DNA of 64,000 nt, from assembly GCA_963843535.1 (NCBI GenBank), contig CAWJKU010000004.1, forward strand, positions 1,302,001 through 1,366,000, given 5' to 3'. A program made the position numbers and the translations under genes. This stretch comes from CAVUNY01 sp963843535 (lineage in GTDB: Bacteria; Chloroflexota; Anaerolineae; Anaerolineales; Anaerolineaceae). Below the pieces are notes generated by a model. The model was not told where the DNA came from. It saw only the letters and a program-made list of their open reading frames with translations, and searched no databases. Of the stretch, positions 18,606-26,527 are shown in pieces (position 1 is the stretch's first letter; each line of letters begins with the position of its first letter).

Positions 18606-20081
18606 ATGAAAGTTCTTGTTGCCAATCGTGGGGAAATCGCTTTACGAATTATGCGCACATGCCGAGAGCTCGGCCATCAAAGTGTCGCAATTTATTCTGA
18701 GGGAGACCAAAAGGCTCAACACACCCGGTATGCAGATGAATCGGTCTGTATCGGCCCTGCCCAGGCTTCACAGAGCTATCTAAACATAGAACGCGTGCTG
18801 GGTGCTGCTCTGCGTTCAGGCGCTCAAGCTGTCCATCCGGGATATGGATTCTTATCAGAAAACCCCACCTTCGCCCAGGCAGTTGAGGACGCAGGATTGA
18901 TCTTCATTGGACCGCGTCCTGAAACGATCTCGCTCACTGGAGACAAGCTCGCTGCCCGCAAGGCCGCTCGCGCTGCTGGTCTGCCGGTCCTGCCGGGGCC
19001 AGATATCCCCCTGGATGAGAACCATGATAACCATGCCGAACAGGCAATCACCTTCCCGGTGCTGGTGAAAGCTGTCACGGGCGGCGGCGGAAGAGGAATC
19101 CGGCTGGCTCATAATCTGGAAGAATTGACACAAATGGTTGCCGCAGCTCGCCAGGAAGCGCAAGCTGCTTTTGGGGATAATGCAGTTTATCTCGAGCCCC
19201 TTGTGCAGCAAGCCCGCCATATCGAAGTGCAGATCCTCGGTGATGGCCAGGGGCAGGTACTCTGCCTGGGCGAACGGGAGTGTTCTATCCAACGGCGGCG
19301 TCAGAAATTGATTGAAGAAGCTCCAGCGCCGAACCTCAGCCGGGCTTTACGGAAAGAACTGCATTCCGCCGCCATTCGCTTAGGCTGCGCGCTGGCGTAC
19401 CGCAGTCTGGGAACGGTTGAGTTTTTGCTCGATAACCGGGGAAAATATTTCTTTATCGAAGTAAATCCCCGCATCCAGGTAGAACACCCGGTTACCGAAA
19501 TGGTAACCGGCATCGATTTGGTTCGGGCGCAGCTCGAATTGGCCGAATGCGAGAGCTTCAAATGGAAGCAGGAACACATCAATCCGCGCGGTTGGGCTAT
19601 TGAGGCGCGTGTGCTGGCAGAAGACCCGGACCAGGGATTCTTACCGGTCACAGGAGAAATTACCCATTTACAGGAACCCGCCGGGGTCGGCATCCGCCTG
19701 GACAGCGCCTTATTTTTGGGCATGTGGGTGCCAGCTGATTATGACTCTCTCATCGCAAAGGTGATCGCCTGGGCGGAAGACCGCTCATCCGCCATTCGCC
19801 GTCTGCAGCGCGGCCTGGATGAATTTCAAATTGGCGGAATACCCACCGATATCGGTTTCTTACAGCAAGTTCTCGCCAGTCCCAGTTTTCAAGATGGGCG
19901 GGCAGATACCACTTACCTGGATACATTCCAACCAGTCGAGCCATTGGATCGGGAAGATGTCCAGCGCGAAGTGGCCCTGGCTGCCGCAATGTTAATGGAC
20001 CGGGCGCAGGAACACTCGAAGGATTTGCACCGCAGCGACGGCAACAACTGGTTGCTGACTGCATGGCGCGAGCAGATGTAA
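18606..20081 (+). CDS. accC: Biotin carboxylase subunit of acyl-CoA carboxylase
   Basis: 491 residues with the N-terminal VLVANRGEIALRI motif, the ATP-grasp glycine loop KAVTGGGGRGIRLA, the catalytic EVNPRIQVEHPVTE and the C-terminal biotin carboxylase domain. It carboxylates biotin on the carrier protein using ATP and bicarbonate. The length is normal for a stand-alone subunit with a short tail. It is preceded by a weak ribosome site (ATTGGAGAC) and lies within the Pfa-carboxylase operon. Confidence 0.95.
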   Translation: MKVLVANRGEIALRIMRTCRELGHQSVAIYSEGDQKAQHTRYADESVCIGPAQASQSYLNIERVLGAALRSGAQAVHPGYGFLSENPTFAQAVEDAGLIFIGPRPETISLTGDKLAARKAARAAGLPVLPGPDIPLDENHDNHAEQAITFPVLVKAVTGGGGRGIRLAHNLEELTQMVAAARQEAQAAFGDNAVYLEPLVQQARHIEVQILGDGQGQVLCLGERECSIQRRRQKLIEEAPAPNLSRALRKELHSAAIRLGCALAYRSLGTVEFLLDNRGKYFFIEVNPRIQVEHPVTEMVTGIDLVRAQLELAECESFKWKQEHINPRGWAIEARVLAEDPDQGFLPVTGEITHLQEPAGVGIRLDSALFLGMWVPADYDSLIAKVIAWAEDRSSAIRRLQRGLDEFQIGGIPTDIGFLQQVLASPSFQDGRADTTYLDTFQPVEPLDREDVQREVALAAAMLMDRAQEHSKDLHRSDGNNWLLTAWREQM

Positions 20082-20188
20082 TTGCGTAACGAATCCCATG
20101 GAATAGGGTTTTTATTGGTGGATTGTCTGGACAGGGAAAATTTCTGTAATCCAGGCACTTAGCTCAGCGAGCATTTTGGAGGCAGGGT

Positions 20189-20677
20189 ATGACAATTTAC
20201 CGGGTATCTGTGGGAAATCGTGAATACCAGGTTGAGGTTGCCGGAAACCGGCTGCGGATCGATGGAGAGCAAATCCAGGCTAATTTAACCGCGTTGAATG
20301 AGTTGGGACTGTACCTGCTGCACCAGGGGAATATGCTGCGCGAGATGCATTTCTCAAATAAAGGCAGCAATATCTTCACCGCACTGGCCGAAGGGCGCCA
20401 TCTGGTAGCCCAGGTAGAGCGTGAGAATGGTAAATCACGGACCAAGATTTCCGCCTTAGCGCAAAGCGATGTTTGTGCGCCCATGCCCGGGATTGTGATC
20501 AAGACCCTGGTTCAAGCAGGTGACTGTGTCGAAAAGGGGCAGGCGGTCGTGGTAATGGAATCGATGAAAATGCAGATGGAGCTGCGCGCCCCGGCTGCTG
20601 GCGAGGTTACCCAGGTTGCTGTTCAGCCAAACGCCCAGGTGGATAAAGGTACTATTCTGGTTAAAATCAAGGCTTAA
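20189..20677 (+). CDS. accB: Biotin carboxyl carrier protein
   Basis: 162 residues. The C-terminal about 70 residues form a biotinyl domain with the biotinylated Lys127 in VVMESMKMQM. The N-terminal half (MTIYRVSVGNREYQVEV) is the beta-rich region found in carrier subunits of propionyl-/acetyl-CoA carboxylases. GGAGG precedes the ATG. The 107-base gap to accC holds nothing I recognise. It ends the plus-strand operon and overlaps the convergent peptidase gene by 11 bases. Confidence 0.92.
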   Translation: MTIYRVSVGNREYQVEVAGNRLRIDGEQIQANLTALNELGLYLLHQGNMLREMHFSNKGSNIFTALAEGRHLVAQVERENGKSRTKISALAQSDVCAPMPGIVIKTLVQAGDCVEKGQAVVVMESMKMQMELRAPAAGEVTQVAVQPNAQVDKGTILVKIKA

Positions 20678-22202
20678 AATATTCTTTGACCAGATCCGAG
20701 ATATCAGCCGAGGTGTGCTGTTTGAGAAGGGAAAAGAAGTCCTGGCTGGTCGCGATCTGGTTTTGTTCCCGCGCTGCGTAATCTCTTAGAAAATCGAAGA
20801 AAATTTGATCTCCTATACGGGCACGGACCGCATGCAGGAAGCGCGCTCCCCGCAGATACACCCCATCCCGGTATGGGTATGAACCGGTATAGTCGTAAAT
20901 GCGCAGGTTCACCCATCCCTTCGGTTCGAAAAAATCGACCCGATAAGACCACCACCAATCTTCATAACCGGGATGCACCTTGCTGTAAAACAAGAGTTCG
21001 CTGTATGTCGCCAGGGCTTCATCCAGCCAGGGCTCCAGAGCTTCATCGTTCGCCACACGCGCATACCACCATTGGTGAGCAGTTTCATGCACCCCGATCA
21101 TGGTCAGGTAACCCTTCGGGGTACCGTCGAAGGTGTTGTAAAACCCTTTGCTTAAAAAATACAATCCATCAAATTCCATTCCATCCTGGAAATCGACTTC
21201 AACCACTGAAAGGCTGTCATGAGGGTATGCGCCAAAATATTGGCTGTAAATTTCTAAGGCCTGGATGGCGTCGTTGAGCGCCGTTAAACCAGCATTGGCG
21301 TCAAATGGAAATACATAGCTGGTTACCGTGACCAGCCCGACTACCCTGGCGTACACAATATACATATCGCTGACGGAAAATGTAAAATTTCGCGCATTGC
21401 GGTGAGTGTATGTGTAGCGCCCATCGACCATTTTGGCTTGCGAAGCTGCCGCGATGGTCAGATTCGCCGCCTGAGACCCGAGTGTCAAATCCACTTGAAA
21501 ATCGGCCATCTCGTACACCTGGTGTTCGCCGTAATACCATGGGTTGTGCATCGCCCACCCGTGGTCTTTACTATATGGCGGGATATAGGGATACCAATCC
21601 ACCAGGTTCATCTGCCGAGCCGAGTAGCCGTAAATTCCAGAGTTGATGCTCCCGGTCGGTCGGGGTAAAAATGGCAGACTCAAATCGTAGGTGATGGATA
21701 ATTGTACCGATTGATCTATTTCGAGTGCGGCAGGTAAGGTAAATTTCAGCTGGTTATTTTCCAGGGAAAAAGTGTTGATAACTGTTTCTCCGGCTTTGAA
21801 CTGATTCAATCGGAATCCTCCCGGATAACGGTTGGGTTCTACTGCCAGCACCATATCAGTTAAGACCTGCCCCGTGCGGTTAGAATAATCGATGGTTTCA
21901 TGAACGGACAAAAAATGCCGGCTGTAGTCCAGATCAACCTCTATTTTGTATTGAGTTCGCACCGGCTCGGGCGCCGCGGTTGCGGTGGGGATAACAGGCA
22001 CAAGAGATGGGGTCAAAGAGGCTTGAGGCGCGAATGTCGGATCAGGTAATACTGCTGTAGTTGTTGAGGGAAGGGCTGTCTCTTTCGCGGTCGTGAATGA
22101 AGGCGATGAACCGCAGCTGGAAAGAGTCAGCAGAATGACGGTGGATACTACAAGATAAAAAAAGGTCGTTAAAATCGAAAATAGCCGCCAGCGAAAATTC
22201 AT
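20667..22202 (-). CDS. M1-like gluzincin metallopeptidase, probable lipoprotein
   Basis: 511 residues. A hydrophobic signal (about 5-28) ends in LSSC, so Cys30 is a likely lipidation site, followed by a Pro/Thr/Ala-rich spacer. The zinc site is complete: HETAHQWW supplies His372, Glu373 and His376, and Glu395 lies exactly 19 residues after His376, in WLDEA, as the third ligand. This is the M1 aminopeptidase pattern, with the N-terminal beta domain at about 85-290. It probably degrades peptides outside the membrane. Its 3' end overlaps accB on the opposite strand. Confidence 0.87.
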   Translation of the reverse strand: MNFRWRLFSILTTFFYLVVSTVILLTLSSCGSSPSFTTAKETALPSTTTAVLPDPTFAPQASLTPSLVPVIPTATAAPEPVRTQYKIEVDLDYSRHFLSVHETIDYSNRTGQVLTDMVLAVEPNRYPGGFRLNQFKAGETVINTFSLENNQLKFTLPAALEIDQSVQLSITYDLSLPFLPRPTGSINSGIYGYSARQMNLVDWYPYIPPYSKDHGWAMHNPWYYGEHQVYEMADFQVDLTLGSQAANLTIAAASQAKMVDGRYTYTHRNARNFTFSVSDMYIVYARVVGLVTVTSYVFPFDANAGLTALNDAIQALEIYSQYFGAYPHDSLSVVEVDFQDGMEFDGLYFLSKGFYNTFDGTPKGYLTMIGVHETAHQWWYARVANDEALEPWLDEALATYSELLFYSKVHPGYEDWWWSYRVDFFEPKGWVNLRIYDYTGSYPYRDGVYLRGARFLHAVRARIGDQIFFDFLRDYAAREQNQIATSQDFFSLLKQHTSADISDLVKEYFKP

Positions 22203-22323
22203 GGGCCTGAGTTTACCACCGGAAATCTATTTCTGGTGAATTATTTTGTTGCGGTGAAGATCATCATCATCGGGGTTGAATCTGGTGCTTCCAGGCCAGA
22301 TTCAACCCCTTTCTTTTTGCTGT
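22203..22323. other. Intergenic segment with an orphan plus-strand terminator
   Basis: No gene is evident here. A 14-bp stem, GGGGTTGAATCTGG (22272-22285) with its complement (22296-22309), is followed by TTTCTTTTT on the plus strand. No plus-strand gene ends here, as both neighbours are on the minus strand, so it may close an antisense or small transcript. Confidence 0.55.
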
Positions 22324-22569
22324 TTAGGGGCTGTCCAAAAAGAACGATTTATCCACGACCCATCCCCTGACCCCCTTCCCAGCTGCCCTTCGGCAGCGCG
22401 CAGCGCGAAGGCGGGACGCTCTTCAGCGCGCCCGCAGGGGCGGGGGAAAAATTCAGAGGTTTGGGGAGTTTCGGCCGCAGAATGCGGCCGAAACTCCCCA
22501 TTTCCTCTTTCTCCCGCCCCCTCGAGGGGGCGGGTCGGGGTGGGGGTGGACTTTTCAGACAACACCCTG
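22324..22569. mobile_element. MITE-like palindromic element, diverged copy
   Basis: It begins with GGGGCTGTCCAAAAAG and ends with CTTTTCAGACAACACCC, an imperfect inverted repeat (about 12 of 17). It shares its layout and much of its sequence with the element at 40342-40564, including a central 17-bp perfect stem (GGGGAGTTTCGGCCGCA and complement, loop GAA, about 22465-22501). One stem pair is C-G here and T-A in the other copy. The left part carries extra GC-rich hairpins absent from the other copy. It encodes no transposase, and the boundaries show no clear target duplication. Confidence 0.65.
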
Positions 22570-22778
22570 GCACCAATTCGCCGAACACGAAGTGCACCCT
22601 CGGGTGGGCGCGCTCACCCCACCCCTGCGGGTGCACCACGCTCTTCAGCGCATCCGAAGGGATGAGGGTGTTCGGGTGTACCTCGCTCTGCGTACCCTTC
22701 GGTATGTGTATGCCGCAAGGGTATCCTTTAGGATCGCGTGTATGGTCCGCGCAGCGCGACCAGCTTATCAATTTGCTA
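22570..22778. repeat. GC-rich dispersed repeat, inverted copy at 45150-45310
   Basis: The stretch between the element above and the S9 peptidase gene has no gene. It contains 22664-22706, which is identical over 43 bases to the complement of 45184-45226. Neighbouring blocks (GCGCTCACCCCACCCCT, GGGTGCACCA) are shared in the same order. It also holds GGTCCGCGCAGCGCGACC, also found with small changes near 24979. Confidence 0.75.
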
Positions 22779-24791
22779 CTACTTTTTTAAAAATCGATCA
22801 AACCAGCGCAGGATATGGTTCAGGCGCGCGATCCTGCGGTCGGTGCGCCCAGTGCGTGAAAGCCCGTGGAATTCATCCGGGAAGCGCACCATTTCTGTCT
22901 CTACCCCCAGCTTTTTCAAAGCCACAAACACCTGCTCACCTTGTTCGATCGGGCAGCGCAGGTCAAACTCGTTGTGGATGACCATGGTGGGCGTCGTAGC
23001 ATTGCCGATATAGGCGATAGGAGAATGCTTCCAGAAATTATCCAGATCTTCAAAGGGAGGTAAGCCGCCGATTTCCATCTGGAAAGTCCAGTTGAAGTCG
23101 CTGGACCCCCACATGCTGACGAAGTTGCTTACGCAGCGTCCTGCTACTGCGGCGTGGAACCGGTGGGTGTGGCCGATAATCCACACCGTCATATAACCAC
23201 CGTAGCTTCCACCGGTTACCCCCATGCGTCTTTTGTCAATGTACGGCTCCTTTCCCACCACGTCCGCCCATGCCATCAGGTCCGCGTGATCCGCGTTTCC
23301 CCAATCCCGCCAGATAGCTTTGGTATGGGCCTCGCCGTAACCGCGCCCGCCTCTGGGATTGGTAAAATATACGACATATCCCTGGGCTGCCAGATAATAG
23401 AACTCATGCATGAAGAAATTGCCGTACTGCACGCGCGGGCCGCCGTGAATTTCCAGGATCGAAGGATATTTTTTCTCCGGTGAGAAATCAGGCGGCGTCA
23501 TGATCCAACCCTGCAGGTTGGTACCGTCTGGTCCTTTATACCACACCTCTTTTACCTGGCTGAGTTGAATCTGATCCAGCAGATCCTTGTTCACGCTGGT
23601 CAGCTGGCGCGATTGGCGAGATGCCAGATCGAGAATCATCACCTGGCAAGGATCATCCATCCGTCCCCAGAAATAGGCCAGGGAGGTCTGCTTTTTATCC
23701 AGGGTGAAGCTGCCGACCACGCCGCCTTCACCCAGGATCGTTTCCGGCTGGCTGCCGGTCAGGTCTATTTTCATTAAAATGGAGCTTCCATGGATAGATA
23801 CCTGATAATAGATCCCCAGGCTGTCATGTGACCAGGTCGCTGGCATCATTTCCGGCTCGCCCATATCGTTGATTGTCCAGGGTGATACGTGCAGGTCGTA
23901 TGGCTCGGTCAGATTGCGTGCTGGTCCAGAGCCATCTGCCGGAACGATCCATAGGCTGTTATTTTTATAATCCAGGTCTTCGCCCTCCGATCCATAATAG
24001 GCAATCCAGCGCCCGTCGGGCGAGAAGCTGGGTTGGCCTTTGGGTCCGAGAGGGGTGGGTATCAGGCGCAGTTCACCGCCTTTGGCAGGGATCACAAAAA
24101 GGTCATCCGCGTTAGGCCGTAGATCGGGATCAATCGAACGATTGGAAATGAGAGCGATCCATTTTCCGTCTGGCGACCACGCTGGCGCGAGTTCGTCGTA
24201 TACCGGGTGATCGGTTAGCTGGCGAGCTTTTCCCGTGGCTGCGTCCACCGTCCAGAGGTGCCAGCGTTCTTTTGGCAAATACCCAAAACCATCCAGTTTG
24301 TAAAATAAGCGGTCATACTGCCGGTCTACAACGCCGAGTTTTTTCTTTTGCTCATCCTTTTCACGTTCAAGCACCACGGCATCGGTTTTTTGCACGGTGC
24401 ACAGGATGGATTTTCCGTTAGGCGCCCATGAAAATGAGCCGATACTGCCTGGGATGCTGGATAACGGGCGAGCTTCGCCTCCGCTAATAGAGATCAGAAA
24501 AAGCTGGGGCGGTTTTTCTTTGTCTGCTCGGTTCGAAAGAAACGCGATTTGATCGCCAGTTGGAGACCAGCGCGGTTGGACATCGGTCTGGTCTCCAAAG
24601 GTGAATTGGTGGGGCGTTCCCAGGGAAACTGGCACGACCCACAGGTTGGCGTATTTCTTTTCCGTTTTCTGATCCACTTTATGCTGCGCATAGGCAACAA
24701 TTTTCCCGTCTGGTGAAAGTCTCGGTGTAGAGATCTGTTCAAAGCGGTACAGGTCTTGTGCTTCAATAGATCGTTTCTTATTTGAGGTCAT
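22779..24791 (-). CDS. S9 family (prolyl oligopeptidase-like) peptidase
   Basis: 670 residues from the ATG at 24791, which has GGAG seven bases upstream. The frame is open 45 codons further upstream, but that part translates the intergenic repeat. Residues about 1-400 are beta-propeller (TolB/WD40-like repeats such as PRLSPDGKIVAYA and PAWSPDGKWIAL). The C-terminal alpha/beta hydrolase has Ser529 in GGSYGGY, Asp610 in EFDLRCP and His642 in DEFHG. This is the acylaminoacyl-peptidase type of family S9. No signal peptide is seen, so it is probably cytoplasmic. The gene is flanked on both sides by dispersed repeats. Confidence 0.92.
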   Translation of the reverse strand: MTSNKKRSIEAQDLYRFEQISTPRLSPDGKIVAYAQHKVDQKTEKKYANLWVVPVSLGTPHQFTFGDQTDVQPRWSPTGDQIAFLSNRADKEKPPQLFLISISGGEARPLSSIPGSIGSFSWAPNGKSILCTVQKTDAVVLEREKDEQKKKLGVVDRQYDRLFYKLDGFGYLPKERWHLWTVDAATGKARQLTDHPVYDELAPAWSPDGKWIALISNRSIDPDLRPNADDLFVIPAKGGELRLIPTPLGPKGQPSFSPDGRWIAYYGSEGEDLDYKNNSLWIVPADGSGPARNLTEPYDLHVSPWTINDMGEPEMMPATWSHDSLGIYYQVSIHGSSILMKIDLTGSQPETILGEGGVVGSFTLDKKQTSLAYFWGRMDDPCQVMILDLASRQSRQLTSVNKDLLDQIQLSQVKEVWYKGPDGTNLQGWIMTPPDFSPEKKYPSILEIHGGPRVQYGNFFMHEFYYLAAQGYVVYFTNPRGGRGYGEAHTKAIWRDWGNADHADLMAWADVVGKEPYIDKRRMGVTGGSYGGYMTVWIIGHTHRFHAAVAGRCVSNFVSMWGSSDFNWTFQMEIGGLPPFEDLDNFWKHSPIAYIGNATTPTMVIHNEFDLRCPIEQGEQVFVALKKLGVETEMVRFPDEFHGLSRTGRTDRRIARLNHILRWFDRFLKK

Positions 24792-24815
24792 AATTCGCTC
24801 CTTATATGATGAATC

Positions 24816-24918
24816 GGTCATTGCGAGGCCCGTTCTCTGGGCCGAAGCAATCTTTTTTGTCACGAGATTGCTTCGCTCGCCCCTACGGGCGCACCAAGGG
24901 TGCCGCTCGCAATGACGG
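24816..24918. repeat. GTCATTGCGAG-type palindromic repeat
   Basis: Outer arms GTCATTGCGAG and CTCGCAATGAC enclose inner arms GAAGCAATCT (24844-24853) and AGATTGCTTC (24865-24874) and a GC-rich hairpin. This composite palindrome resembles repeats I know from several anaerobic bacteria. It encodes nothing. Confidence 0.75.
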
Positions 24919-25093
24919 TTTCTCATTCGCCGAAGGCGCGCTCACCTGCACTTGCGTCAGGTGCAAGTGTCGCGTGCGTGGTCCGCGACAGCGCGGCCGG
25001 CTTTTGTGATCGTTCTGATCATAATTATAGATCAAGTGCACCCCAAGGATAGGGTATATAATTTTTAACCGGAAAAGGGACTATCAAAATTCT
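24919..25093 (+). other. Repeat remnant and possible promoter before the PPTase gene
   Basis: The first 100 bases are GC-rich repeat sequence (GGCGCGCTCACC and GGTCCGCGACAGCGCGGCC, shared with the 22.6-kb region; ACCTGCACTTGCGTCAGGTGCAAGT forms a hairpin). Next comes TATAAT at 25057-25062, a possible -10 with no good -35, and a weak ribosome site upstream of 25094. Confidence 0.4.
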
Positions 25094-25861
25094 ATGAGCC
25101 AGCCGTTAGAGCCCGGTTACCAGACCTGGAATACATCCAAATTTACGTCAGATATCCTTCCTGACCAGATCCATTTATGGCGCATCCGCTTGGATGGGGC
25201 GGGGAATAGGGATGAAGAGCTGACCGAAGTCTTGTCTGCTGAAGAACATGAACGCGCGTTAAGGTTTCATTTTGACCAGCACCGCAACCGGTTCATCCGC
25301 ACTCATGGGATTCTTCGATTAATTTTTTCCAAATATACCGGTATCGATGCCGGTAAACTGACATTCGGAGCGGGATCACAAGGGAAACCTTTTTTAGAGT
25401 CTGCCCATAACCGTGATATCCGTTTCAATCTCAGCCATTCCGGAGATCTTATGATCCTGGGAATTGCCATTAGTCGTGAGTTGGGTGTCGATGTAGAGGT
25501 AATAAATGAAAAAGTGGAGTGGCAGCAAATTGCCGCCAGTTATTTCAATGCCTATGAAATGGAAAAGATCAGCCGCCTGACCGGCAGGTCCGAACAGCTG
25601 CGCGCATTCTACCGCGTGTGGACGATGAAGGAGGCTTATCTCAAAGCGCTGGGAGACGGTCTGGCAGGAGGTCTAGATAAAGCTGTCGTTAACCTGGAGC
25701 CAAATAACCAGGACATATTCCTGTCGCTTCCAGGTGGTGAACATGAAAAACGCCGGTGGCAGGTGATTACATTTTATCCTGCCGCCGGTGCATGTGGGGC
25801 TGTCGTGACTTTTAGGGATCAGACACCCATTAAGCTCATCCAGTATGATTGGAAAGGTTGA
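25094..25861 (+). CDS. Sfp-type 4'-phosphopantetheinyl transferase
   Basis: 255 residues, typical of the two-lobed Sfp group. It transfers phosphopantetheine from CoA to carrier-protein serines. Motifs: FNLSHSGD at about 115-122, the magnesium-binding GVDVE at about 134-138, and WTMKEAYLKALGDGL at about 176-190. No other PPTase is in the window, and a gene of this family (pfaE) normally accompanies pfa clusters, so it is the likely activator of the three ACPs encoded at 4484-9085. It is separate from that operon and would need its own promoter. Confidence 0.92.
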   Translation: MSQPLEPGYQTWNTSKFTSDILPDQIHLWRIRLDGAGNRDEELTEVLSAEEHERALRFHFDQHRNRFIRTHGILRLIFSKYTGIDAGKLTFGAGSQGKPFLESAHNRDIRFNLSHSGDLMILGIAISRELGVDVEVINEKVEWQQIAASYFNAYEMEKISRLTGRSEQLRAFYRVWTMKEAYLKALGDGLAGGLDKAVVNLEPNNQDIFLSLPGGEHEKRRWQVITFYPAAGACGAVVTFRDQTPIKLIQYDWKG

Positions 25862-25879
25862 TATTTTCTGGAAATTGGA

Positions 25880-26440
25880 TTATTTCTCATCCTCGTCATC
25901 GAATGATTCGTCTTCGTCATCGAAATCTTCTTCATCAAAATCGTCGCCGTGGACATGACCGTGGGTTATTTCTTCTTCCGTCGCTTCCCGCAGACCTACA
26001 ACGGTCACCCGGAAGAATAATTCCTTGCCTGCCAGCGGGTGATTGAGATCCAGTTTCACAGTTTTTGGGGTCACACTGACGACAATCGCGTTCAAGAGCT
26101 CGTTGTCCTGGTTTTGAAGCTGGAGCTCAAGACCTGGTTTTAGCTCAAAGTCTTTTGGAAATTCACTGCGCGGAACATCAATCAGCGCATTTGGATCCAT
26201 CTCTCCATAACCGTCCTTGGGTAGTACGGTAACTTCGCGGCTTTCGCCAACTTGCATCCCAACCAATTCTTTTTCCAGACCTGGGATAATATTTTGGTAA
26301 CCCTGGAGATATTCCAAAGGATCATTTTCTTCCGAGGCGTCGACGATGTTGCCGTCCACGGTCAGGGTGTATTCGATGCTGACGACCACGTCGTCTGCTA
26401 CGGCATTAGGTTTTTGCAGATCGCTCACTTTTTGCTCCAT
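25880..26440 (-). CDS. slyD: FKBP-type peptidyl-prolyl isomerase, SlyD-like
   Basis: 186 residues. The FKBP domain has the SlyD pattern: YTLTVDGNIVDAS with a PLEYLQG flap, then LPKDGYGEMDPNALIDVP, and the insert-in-flap chaperone lobe at about 85-140 (DNELLNAIVVSVTPKTVKLDLNHPLAGKEL). The C terminus is a short His-containing stretch (HGHVHG) and a very acidic tail of Asp and Glu. It would assist protein folding and perhaps bind metal. It converges with the PPTase gene, leaving 18 bases between the stops. Confidence 0.9.
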   Translation of the reverse strand: MEQKVSDLQKPNAVADDVVVSIEYTLTVDGNIVDASEENDPLEYLQGYQNIIPGLEKELVGMQVGESREVTVLPKDGYGEMDPNALIDVPRSEFPKDFELKPGLELQLQNQDNELLNAIVVSVTPKTVKLDLNHPLAGKELFFRVTVVGLREATEEEITHGHVHGDDFDEEDFDDEDESFDDEDEK

Positions 26441-26527
26441 AAAATAGGCCTGCGATTCAATTCCAAAAATGGAAAATTAACGATTAATTATATCACCAAA
26501 CACCTGATATTTGACCAAAATCAACCG

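Noticed and set aside
22276..22981. Plus-strand ORFs of 90-130 codons across the repeat region
   Set aside because: Their translations are low-complexity Arg/Pro/Ser products of GC-rich palindromes and change with each repeat copy.
24792..24926. Upstream extension of the S9 peptidase
   Set aside because: The extra 45 codons translate the GTCATTGCGAG repeat; GGAG precedes the ATG at 24791.
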